This document shows positions 1 through 5,010 of a stretch of DNA of 5,010 nt, piece after piece; position 1 is the first letter of the stretch; each line of letters begins with the position of its first letter. The notes beneath the pieces were generated by a model. That model saw nothing but the letters and a program-made list of their open reading frames with translations. It did no database searches and was not told the DNA's origin. This DNA comes from JOPF133 sp035505095 (GTDB lineage Bacteria; Acidobacteriota; Terriglobia; Bryobacterales; Bryobacteraceae). The stretch spans positions 1 to 5,010 of the forward strand of contig DATJRE010000158.1 in NCBI GenBank assembly GCA_035505095.1, read 5' to 3'. The translations under genes and the position numbers were made by a program.

Positions 1-1
1 T

Positions 2-640
2 GGCGACCCGGTGCTCAAGCCGGAGCATTCCATCGAAGGGGATGCCGGAATCGACCAATCCTTCTGGCGCGACCGCGTAAAGGCATCGGCGGCTTACTTC
101 TATACCTCGCTACAGAGCACCATCGCGTTTGACAGTTCGGGCCTCATCAATCCGGCCACCGATCCGTTCGGCCGATCGATCGGATACCTCAACGTGCCAG
201 GCGGCATTTCGCGCGGCATGGAGTTCAGCGCCGCCGTTTCGCCGGCCCGGTCGCTGAATGTGACGACAGCCTACACGCTGGTCAACGCCATTGAGCGGAC
301 GCCCATCGTAGGCAATGTATTGCAGACCTTTGTGGTCCCCCGCAATCAGTTTTCGATTCTGGCCACCGAGCGCGCCACCTCGCGGCTGCTGTTTACCTTC
401 GACACGCTGGCTTCCACCAGCTATCTGGCGCCGGTTTACGGCGAGACCGTCACGCAGGTGTACCGGTTTGGCGGAATCCACCGGTTGAACCTGGGCGCCA
501 GCTACCGGCTCCCTTTGAGCGAATATAAAGCTGTGCGCTTCTTTGCCCGCGCCCAGAACCTGCTGGGGCAAACCTATTTCGAAAGCGGCTTCCCTACCCC
601 GGGCCGCACCGCAATGGCCGGCATGGAACTGGAGTTCTGA
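2..640 (+). CDS. TonB-dependent outer-membrane receptor, C-terminal part (probably BtuB-like corrinoid receptor)
   Basis: This is a 5'-truncated gene. The reading frame is open from the left edge (first full codon at base 2) and 212 residues are visible before TGA at 638-640. The visible part looks like the last strands of a TonB-receptor beta-barrel. It opens with GDPVLKPEHS, the G-[DN]-P-x-LKPE-x-S element typical of this family. Alternating-hydrophobicity strands follow, for example around YFYTSLQSTIAF and GISRGMEFSAAV. The end is the usual RFFARAQNLLGQTYFESG...PGRTAMAGMELEF, with a C-terminal Phe as recognised by the BAM assembly machinery. The plug domain and TonB box are outside the window. 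The family imports large scarce ligands across the outer membrane using TonB-ExbB-ExbD energy. The corrinoid assignment is inferred from the B12 genes that begin 3 bases downstream; a siderophore-type receptor cannot be excluded from this part alone. Confidence 0.9.
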   Translation, partial: GDPVLKPEHSIEGDAGIDQSFWRDRVKASAAYFYTSLQSTIAFDSSGLINPATDPFGRSIGYLNVPGGISRGMEFSAAVSPARSLNVTTAYTLVNAIERTPIVGNVLQTFVVPRNQFSILATERATSRLLFTFDTLASTSYLAPVYGETVTQVYRFGGIHRLNLGASYRLPLSEYKAVRFFARAQNLLGQTYFESGFPTPGRTAMAGMELEF

Positions 641-643
641 GGG

Positions 644-1513
644 ATGAAGCCGGCACGCCTATTCCCGGTTTTGCGGATGGCGGCGCTGCTGATGTCGGTG
701 GTCCTCGCCGGCGGCGCCGAAGGTCCTCCGCGGCGCATCATTTCGGCGTCTCCCGATATCACCGAAATCCTCTACGGCATTGGCGCATTCGACCGCGTGG
801 TGGCCGTTTCCGACTACTGCACCTATCCCCCGGCTGTCAAAAACCTGCCGCGCATCGGGAAATGGGAAGACGCCAACCTGGAGGAGATCGTCACGCTGCG
901 CCCTGACTTGGTGATCTTCACCGAGGCCCAGACACCCTTTCTGGCGGACCACCTGCGCTCCCTGGGCGTCCACTATCTGGCCGTTCCGTCGCGCAGCCTG
1001 AACGGCGTGTTCGCGTCCATCGACCTGATTGGCAAAGCCACCGGGCACGAAGCGCAGGCGCAACAACTTGCCGCGCAGGTCCACTCGCGTCTGGACGCGG
1101 TGAGCGCCCGCACCCGCGCCTTGCCGCGCCGCCGTGTTTTGCTGGTGGTGGACCGCACGCCCGGCACGCTGCGCGATCTGTACATTGCCACCCAGGGCAG
1201 CTTCCTCTGCAGCCTGGTCGAGATCGCCGGTGGGCAATGCGCGGGCACGCCGGCGGCAGCGGGTTACGTCCGGATCGGCAAGGAAGCCATTGTGGAACTC
1301 GCGCCTGAGGCGATCATCGACTTCGTGCACGGCGCGGCCAGCCGGTTGGGCGAAGACCCCCATGCCGTGTGGGGCGATCTTCGCGAGCTGCAGGCGGTGC
1401 GCGCCGGCCGCGTATACCCGGTGCGCAACGAGTTCCTTCCGCACCCCTCGCAATTCGTGGCCGACACGGCGGAGCTGTTCGCGCGGATTCTGCATCCGGA
1501 GGCGGTGCGTTGA
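644..1513 (+). CDS. btuF: Periplasmic corrinoid-binding protein of the BtuF type (exported)
   Basis: This 289-residue class III (helical-backbone) ABC substrate-binding protein should capture corrinoid in the periplasm and hand it to the downstream BtuCD-type importer. A signal peptide is visible: a basic start (K2, R5, R11), a hydrophobic core at about 12-22 and a likely signal peptidase I site after GGA (about residue 25). There is no lipobox Cys, so it should be soluble. Lobe 1 begins RIISASPDITEILYGIG (31-47) and continues through AVSDYCTYPP to NLEEIVTLRPDLVIF. Lobe 2 contains EIAGG (193-197) and GKEAIVELAPEAII. By hand alignment to E. coli BtuF from memory, E80 and E214 match the two glutamates (Glu72, Glu202) that dock on BtuC arginines. 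Starting at M12 instead would remove the basic n-region, so ATG 644 is preferred; GGAG at 631-634 sits 9 bases upstream. Haem or siderophore binding is the alternative, but the neighbours argue for B12. Confidence 0.88.
   Translation: MKPARLFPVLRMAALLMSVVLAGGAEGPPRRIISASPDITEILYGIGAFDRVVAVSDYCTYPPAVKNLPRIGKWEDANLEEIVTLRPDLVIFTEAQTPFLADHLRSLGVHYLAVPSRSLNGVFASIDLIGKATGHEAQAQQLAAQVHSRLDAVSARTRALPRRRVLLVVDRTPGTLRDLYIATQGSFLCSLVEIAGGQCAGTPAAAGYVRIGKEAIVELAPEAIIDFVHGAASRLGEDPHAVWGDLRELQAVRAGRVYPVRNEFLPHPSQFVADTAELFARILHPEAVR
1498..1502 (+). promoter_or_regulatory. Ribosome binding site GGAGG that decides a TTG start
   Basis: A perfect GGAGG lies inside the end of the upstream btuF gene, 7 bases before TTG at 1510-1512. 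It supports TTG as the start of the ATPase gene. The nearby longer open frame, back to ATG 1369, would add 47 residues of low-homology sequence before the normal beginning of an ABC domain. Confidence 0.75.
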
Positions 1514-2280
1514 TCGAAGCCCGCGACCTGGAATTCGCCTATCCCTCCGGTCCGCCGGTGATTCGCGGGGTTTCGATGACTCTCGGCCGCGGCGTCATGG
1601 GCGCGCTGATCGGTCCCAACGGCTGCGGTAAATCCACGCTCATCCGGTTGCTGGCGGGCCTGCTGGCGCCCTCCGCGGGGAGCATTCTGCTTCATGGCAC
1701 GGCGCTCGGGGCAATCGCTTCGCGGGATCGCCCGCGCCTGCTGGCCTACGTGCCGCAGACCATCGCCCGGGCCTTCCCGTTTACCGCCCTGGAAATTGTG
1801 CTCACCGGGCGAAGCCCTTACCTTCCACGCTTCGCCTTCGAAGATCGCCGCGACGTGGACAGGGCCATGCAGGCGATGCAGACCGTGGGCATTGCCGAAT
1901 TGGCCGGCCGCCCGGTTACCGAGCTTTCCGCCGGCGAGCGCCAGTTGGTTTCGCTGGCCCGCGCGCTGGCCCAGGAAGCCGACCTGCTGCTGCTGGATGA
2001 GCCGGCGGCTTCGCTCGACCTGAAACATCGCACCGTGATCATCCGCCGCCTGGCCGAGTTGCGTGCGCGATGCAGTTTGACGGTTCTGCTGGTGACTCAC
2101 GATCTTTCCATGCTGGCCTCCGAATTCGACATGGTCTTCGCCATGCGCCACGGAGCTCTGGCGGCAGTGGGACCTCCCCAGGAAACGCTTCGCGAATCGG
2201 TTTTGGCGGAGGTTTACGACGACAATCAACTGCGGGTCCGCTGCGTAGACGGACGGACTTTCATCTGGTCGGAGGTTTGA
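1510..2280 (+). CDS. btuD: ABC transporter ATP-binding protein of the BtuD/FecE type
   Basis: This 256-residue ATPase should power corrinoid import as a dimer on the cytoplasmic face of the downstream permease. From the TTG start the ABC motifs are complete and in order: an A-loop aromatic near Y11, Walker A GPNGCGKST (35-43), Q-loop YVPQ (Q83), signature LSAGE (139-143, a tolerated variant of LSGGE), Walker B LLLLDE (159-164), D-loop SLD (168-170) and H-loop H197 in VTHD. Length and a single ABC domain fit the BtuD/FhuC/FecE family (about 250-270 residues). The start codon shares two bases with the btuF stop (TTGA, 1510-1513), so translation is probably coupled. No key residue is missing. 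The substrate comes from context; the ATPase sequence alone would equally suit a siderophore or haem importer. Confidence 0.9.
   Translation: MIEARDLEFAYPSGPPVIRGVSMTLGRGVMGALIGPNGCGKSTLIRLLAGLLAPSAGSILLHGTALGAIASRDRPRLLAYVPQTIARAFPFTALEIVLTGRSPYLPRFAFEDRRDVDRAMQAMQTVGIAELAGRPVTELSAGERQLVSLARALAQEADLLLLDEPAASLDLKHRTVIIRRLAELRARCSLTVLLVTHDLSMLASEFDMVFAMRHGALAAVGPPQETLRESVLAEVYDDNQLRVRCVDGRTFIWSEV
2271..2276 (+). promoter_or_regulatory. Ribosome binding site GGAGGT for the permease gene
   Basis: A strong Shine-Dalgarno sequence lies in the last codons of the ATPase gene. Five bases separate its GGAGG core from ATG 2281. The ATPase stop (TGA, 2278-2280) directly abuts the permease ATG, so ribosomes can terminate and restart there. 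Confidence 0.7.
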
Positions 2281-3315
2281 ATGGCGATCCCGGCGGTTTC
2301 CCTGGCCCCAGTCCGGCATCGCACACCGAAAAGCGCCCTGGCACGCTCGCTGGCGATGCTGGTGGTGCTGCTGGCGGCTTCCGCGCTGATCGCGTCCTGG
2401 GCCGGCTACCAGCGCCTGGATTGGTACGCTCTGAGCCACGACGCCACGGCACGCGAGGTATTCTTCCGCCTGCGCCTGCCGCGCGTGGCCATGGCCGGCA
2501 TCGTGGGCGCGACTCTGGCGCTGGTGGGCGCCTCTTTGCAGGCGCTGTTTCGCAATCCCCTGGCCGACCCGTTCACCCTTGGCGTTTCGGGCGGCGGCGT
2601 GCTGGGCGCCAGCATTGCCATTGCGCTGGGCTGGGGCGCCCGCGTTTTCGCAGTGCCGGTGGTTTTTCTGGCCGCCTTCGCCGGATCTGCCGCAGCCATC
2701 GTGCTGGTGTATCGCATCGCCCGCAGCGGAGGCACCATCATGCCCGGATCGCTGCTATTGGCCGGCGTCGTTTTGAACCTCACCGCTGGAGCAGGAGTTC
2801 TCACCATCCAATACCTCGCCGACCAGACCCGCGCCCTGCAAATCCTGCGCTGGATGATCGGCAGCCTCGACGCGGTGGGCTTTCAAACCATCGACCAGAT
2901 GCTGATTTTCCTGGTTCCCGGATGGATTCTGCTGATGGCTCTCAGCCGCGATTTGCATTTGCTGGCGATGGACGAGGACACCGCGGCCAGCCTTGGGGTG
3001 AACGTCCGCCGCTGCGAAATTTTCGTCTACACCATTTCTTCGCTGCTGGTTGGCGTGACCGTGGCGGTGGGCGGCACCATCGGGTTTGTGGGGCTGATTG
3101 TGCCGCACATTGTCCGGCTGCTGTTCGGGCAGGACGTGCGCATCGTCATGCCCTGCTCGTTCCTGCTGGGCGCGGCGTTTCTGATCCTGGCCGACGCCGT
3201 TGCCCGCACCGCCCTGGGCGCCAGCGAGCTGCCGGTGGGAGCGGTGACCGGCATTCTGGGCGGACCGTTCTTCCTGTGGCTGATGCGGCGCGAGCAGCGC
3301 TATTCCGCGATGTGA
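2281..3315 (+). CDS. btuC: Corrinoid ABC transporter permease of the BtuC/FecCD family
   Basis: This 344-residue, strongly hydrophobic inner-membrane protein is expected to have about ten transmembrane helices, as in BtuC, and to act as a dimer. Family signatures are plain. RLPR (65-68) is followed by the helix with GASLQALFRNPLADP (83-97) and LGVSGGG (100-106). GTIGFVGLIVPHIVR (265-279) belongs to the region that contacts the ATPase, and ADAVARTALGASELPVG (304-320) is near the end. R65, R68 and R309 match by position the BtuC arginines (Arg56, Arg59, Arg295) that receive the docking glutamates of BtuF. TM1 is around residues 24-42, after an N-terminal stretch about 15-20 residues longer than in E. 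coli BtuC. The gene ends TGA 3313-3315, in frame with and two codons before the next gene. Substrate is assigned from neighbours, since FecCD permeases also carry siderophores and haem. Confidence 0.92.
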   Translation: MAIPAVSLAPVRHRTPKSALARSLAMLVVLLAASALIASWAGYQRLDWYALSHDATAREVFFRLRLPRVAMAGIVGATLALVGASLQALFRNPLADPFTLGVSGGGVLGASIAIALGWGARVFAVPVVFLAAFAGSAAAIVLVYRIARSGGTIMPGSLLLAGVVLNLTAGAGVLTIQYLADQTRALQILRWMIGSLDAVGFQTIDQMLIFLVPGWILLMALSRDLHLLAMDEDTAASLGVNVRRCEIFVYTISSLLVGVTVAVGGTIGFVGLIVPHIVRLLFGQDVRIVMPCSFLLGAAFLILADAVARTALGASELPVGAVTGILGGPFFLWLMRREQRYSAM

Positions 3316-3321
3316 CGCACC

Positions 3322-4176
3322 ATGCATGACGATTTTCCAAAACGCATTGTCTGCCTCACCGAAGAGACCACCGAGACACTCTACCTGCTGGGCCAGGATC
3401 ATCGCATCGTGGGCGTTTCCGGCTACACGGCGCGTCCGCCTGAAGCGCGCCTGAAGCCCAAGGTGTCCGCCTTCATCAACGCCAAATTCGACAAAATCAT
3501 GGAGCTGGAGCCGGACCTCGTGCTGGCCTTTTCGGATCTGCAAAGCGAGATCGTGCGCGAACTGCTGGTGCGCGGGCTGAACGTGATGGCATTTAACCAG
3601 CGCAGCGTCGCGGAGATTGAACAGATGATGCTGCTGCTTGCCAGAATCACCGGCGTGCCCGAAAAAGGCGCCGTGCTGGTGGAACGGCTGGAGCGCGACT
3701 TGCAAGCCATCGCTCAATCGGCCGCCCGCTTTCCGTGGCATCCGCGGGTGTTTTTCGAGGAATGGAACGACCCGCTCATCAGCGGGATTCGCTGGGTGGA
3801 TGAGCTGATGGAAATCGCCGGCGGCATGCCCGTGTTTCCGGAGCTGCGCCAGGGGCGCTCGGCCAAGGAGCGCACGGTGGACCCGGGCGCGGCCGCGGTT
3901 CGCAATCCTGAGGTGGTGATTGCCTCCTGGTGCGGGCGCAAGGTCAATAAAGACGCCATTCGCGCGCGCCCGGGATGGAGCGATGTGGCCGCCGTCGTGA
4001 ACAACCGCATCTACGAGATCAAATCCACCTACATTCTGCAGCCGGGGCCGGCCGCACTGACCGAGGGCATCCGGCAGTTGCACGCGATTCTGGCGCATGC
4101 TGTGGGGGCCGCGGTTCCCGCGGAGCTGGCGCCGGCCGAACGAACCGATTCCGATCTGACAGGAGGTACACCATGA
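3322..4176 (+). CDS. BtuF-like corrinoid-binding protein without a signal peptide
   Basis: This 284-residue protein is homologous to the exported binding protein of this operon. KRIVCLTEETTETLYLLG (7-24), IVGVSGYTARPPEA, then AKFDKIMELEPDLVLAF form lobe 1. FFEEWNDPLISGIRW, EIAGG, then NPEVVIASWCG (195-205) and RARPGW form lobe 2. The N-terminus goes straight into the first strand after six residues, with no hydrophobic segment. It cannot be extended, because the permease TGA is in frame two codons upstream. It is therefore predicted to be cytoplasmic. By hand alignment the two BtuC-docking glutamates of BtuF are replaced by D57 and G189. I recall similar signal-less 'cobalamin-binding proteins' beside B12 genes in other bacteria, but know of no settled role. 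No clear Shine-Dalgarno is seen, so translation may depend on coupling to the permease stop 6 bases away. The C-terminal 20 or so residues are a loose, Ala/Pro-rich tail. A corrinoid chaperone or storage role is inference. Confidence 0.85.
   Translation: MHDDFPKRIVCLTEETTETLYLLGQDHRIVGVSGYTARPPEARLKPKVSAFINAKFDKIMELEPDLVLAFSDLQSEIVRELLVRGLNVMAFNQRSVAEIEQMMLLLARITGVPEKGAVLVERLERDLQAIAQSAARFPWHPRVFFEEWNDPLISGIRWVDELMEIAGGMPVFPELRQGRSAKERTVDPGAAAVRNPEVVIASWCGRKVNKDAIRARPGWSDVAAVVNNRIYEIKSTYILQPGPAALTEGIRQLHAILAHAVGAAVPAELAPAERTDSDLTGGTP
4161..4167 (+). promoter_or_regulatory. Ribosome binding site AGGAGGT for the adenosyltransferase gene
   Basis: This is a near-consensus Shine-Dalgarno, 5 bases before ATG 4173. 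It is the strongest in the window and fixes the start there. The same frame is open further upstream (to ATG 3975), but that part overlaps conserved sequence of the preceding gene and shows no family similarity. Confidence 0.8.
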
Positions 4177-4748
4177 GTATTGCAACCAAGCGGGGCGATG
4201 GCGGCCAAACCAGCCTGCCCGGCGGCGCACGCGTATCCAAGAGCAACCTGCGCGTGGAATGCTATGGCACCATCGACGAGCTGATTTCGCAGATGGGCCT
4301 GGCCCGCGCCATCGCCGGCGATGCGGAGGTAAACGGCTGGACGCGCCAGATTCAGCGCGAACTGTTCAAGGTGGGCAGCGCCATCGGCATGGCTCCCGGG
4401 TCGGCCAAGCCCGCGCCCGAAATCACGGCCGAAATGGTGCAGGCCCTGGACGACGAAGTGCACCGCATCGAAGCCATCCCCGGCATGCTCAACGACTGGT
4501 CGATTCCGGGTGAGCTGGCCGGATCGGCCGCGTTCGATGTGGCGCGCACGGTGTGCCGCCGCGCCGAGCGCCTGGCCGTGCGCCTTCGCGAGGAAGGCGA
4601 ACTCCCCAATCCGCACATACTGGCCTATCTCAATCGGCTTTCGGACCTGCTTTGGTTGTTCGGGCGGATTCTGGAGCTGCGTGCGGGCGCCGATGCCACC
4701 CTGCGCGACAAGGACCAGGCCGGCGCGAGGTGGTCGCGTGCCTGGTGA
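4173..4748 (+). CDS. pduO: PduO-type ATP:cob(I)alamin adenosyltransferase
   Basis: This 191-residue cytoplasmic enzyme transfers the adenosyl group of ATP to cob(I)alamin, giving adenosylcobalamin. It acts as a trimer of five-helix bundles in the PduO/MMAB family, which is unrelated to CobA/BtuR. The family motifs are all present. TKRGDGGQTSL (5-15) is the N-terminal ATP-binding element, and RVSKSNLRVECYGTIDEL runs over 20-37. FDVARTVCRRAER (121-133) carries the Arg and Glu residues of the active site, and YLNRLSDLLWLFGR (152-165) forms the last helix. The C-terminal GARWSRAW matches the end usual for this family, so the gene is full length. Its ATG overlaps the preceding stop as ATGA (4173-4176), and its end overlaps the next gene by 11 bases. 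Placement after the importer suggests that incoming corrinoid is adenosylated directly. Confidence 0.94.
   Translation: MSIATKRGDGGQTSLPGGARVSKSNLRVECYGTIDELISQMGLARAIAGDAEVNGWTRQIQRELFKVGSAIGMAPGSAKPAPEITAEMVQALDDEVHRIEAIPGMLNDWSIPGELAGSAAFDVARTVCRRAERLAVRLREEGELPNPHILAYLNRLSDLLWLFGRILELRAGADATLRDKDQAGARWSRAW
4727..4730 (+). promoter_or_regulatory. Ribosome binding site GAGG supporting a GTG start for bluB
   Basis: GAGG lies 7 bases before GTG 4738, inside the end of the adenosyltransferase gene. The other in-frame candidate, GTG 4777, has only C-rich sequence before it and no Shine-Dalgarno. Confidence 0.55.
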
Positions 4749-5010
4749 GGTTCCCGCTGACACGCCGCCCCCGGCGGTGCACGGCGATTTCTCGTCCGCC
4801 GAACGCCGCGCCGTCTATCGCGCCATCCATGAGCGCCGCGACATCCGGTCGCATTTCGTGCCCGACCCGATCCCCGACGCCGTCTTGGGACGCCTGCTGG
4901 ATGCCGCCCATCATGCGCCTTCGGTGGGGTTCATGCAGCCGTGGGATTTCATCGTGATTCGCCAGGAATCCATACGCCGCGCCGTCCACGAGTGTTTTCT
5001 CGAAGCCAAC
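4738..5010 (+). CDS. bluB: 5,6-dimethylbenzimidazole synthase BluB, N-terminal part
   Basis: The frame from GTG 4738 stays open to the right edge (91 residues, 3'-truncated). BluB is a nitroreductase-fold flavoenzyme that breaks down reduced FMN with O2 to form 5,6-dimethylbenzimidazole, the lower ligand of cobalamin. FSSAERRAVYRAIHERRDIR (18-37) resembles the N-terminal helix and the FMN-contacting RRD-R element. The stretch AAHHAPSVGFMQPWDFIVI (56-74) is the BluB hallmark APSVGFMQPW and separates it from general nitroreductases. The family is about 200-230 residues, so more than half lies outside the window. The first 17 or so residues are Pro-rich and not conserved as far as I can tell. 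The start overlaps the adenosyltransferase end by 11 bases. An oxygen-using metabolism is implied by the known reaction. Confidence 0.92.
   Translation, partial: MPGEVPADTPPPAVHGDFSSAERRAVYRAIHERRDIRSHFVPDPIPDAVLGRLLDAAHHAPSVGFMQPWDFIVIRQESIRRAVHECFLEAN

Noticed and set aside
644..730. Possible lipoprotein signal (LAGG motif) in the exported binding protein
   Set aside because: No Cys follows the motif, so a signal peptidase I site is the better reading.
659..1495. A 278-codon open frame on the minus strand opposite the exported binding protein
   Set aside because: It lies entirely opposite a well-supported gene and has no motif or supporting ribosome binding site that I could recognise.
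1369..1509. A 47-codon N-terminal extension of the ATPase from ATG 1369
   Set aside because: It overlaps the conserved end of btuF and resembles no ABC protein. TTG 1510 has a better ribosome binding site.
1264..2439. A 391-codon open frame on the minus strand opposite the ATPase
   Set aside because: It has the same low-complexity shadow composition, and the opposite strand encodes a complete ABC ATPase.
2070..3329. A 419-codon + strand open frame overlapping the ATPase end and the whole permease
   Set aside because: It is an out-of-frame shadow, Arg/Gly/Pro-rich and without hydrophobic segments, over a gene with unmistakable FecCD motifs.
3975..4172. An upstream extension of the adenosyltransferase from ATG 3975
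   Set aside because: AGGAGGT and ATG 4173 place the start exactly where the family begins. The extension is a shadow of the second binding protein.
2755..4230. A 491-codon open frame on the minus strand opposite the permease end and the second binding protein
   Set aside because: Its translation is rich in His, Gln, Arg and Gly with no recognisable domain. The + strand has clear conserved proteins throughout. Long antisense frames are common in high-GC genes.
1..5010. Cobalamin riboswitch, internal terminators, insertion sequences, tRNAs or CRISPR repeats
   Set aside because: The genes abut or overlap, with gaps of at most 6 bases, and I saw no B12-box-like leader, terminal inverted repeats or repeat arrays. 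A riboswitch, if present, should lie left of the window.

Overview
The window is one tightly packed, rightward gene block from a high-GC, Gram-negative bacterium. It encodes vitamin B12 (corrinoid) uptake and early use. All seven genes lie on the + strand. The joins are gaps of 0, 3 and 6 bases and overlaps of 4, 4 and 11 bases, which fits one operon with translational coupling. No non-coding stretch exceeds 6 bases, so there is no room for an internal promoter, riboswitch or terminator outside coding sequence. Any cobalamin riboswitch would lie upstream of the left edge.

Layout, left to right: (1) the C-terminal part of a TonB-dependent outer-membrane receptor, probably BtuB-like (to 640); (2) an exported BtuF-like periplasmic corrinoid-binding protein (644-1513); (3) a BtuD-like ABC ATPase with a TTG start (1510-2280); (4) a BtuC/FecCD-family permease (2281-3315); (5) a second BtuF-like protein with no signal peptide (3322-4176); (6) a PduO-type cob(I)alamin adenosyltransferase (4173-4748); (7) the first 91 codons of BluB, the flavin-dependent 5,6-dimethylbenzimidazole synthase, from a GTG start and running off the right edge (4738-5010+).

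Inferred pathway: the receptor takes corrinoid across the outer membrane using TonB energy. The first binding protein carries it through the periplasm to the BtuCD-type importer. The adenosyltransferase converts imported cob(I)alamin to adenosylcobalamin. BluB makes the lower-ligand base, which suggests that incomplete or foreign corrinoids are completed or remodelled. The genes for attaching that base (CobU/CobT/CobS types) are not in view.

The most notable element is the second BtuF-like protein. The permease stop codon is in frame only two codons upstream of its start, so it cannot be extended into a signal peptide. By hand alignment it also lacks or alters the two glutamates that dock E. 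coli BtuF onto BtuC, while the exported paralogue keeps both. This suggests a cytoplasmic corrinoid-binding role between import and adenosylation.

Organism: an outer membrane is implied by the TonB receptor, and oxygen use by BluB. The sequence style reminds me of Acidobacteriota (Bryobacter/Solibacter-like), but this is a weak guess and Proteobacteria are not excluded.
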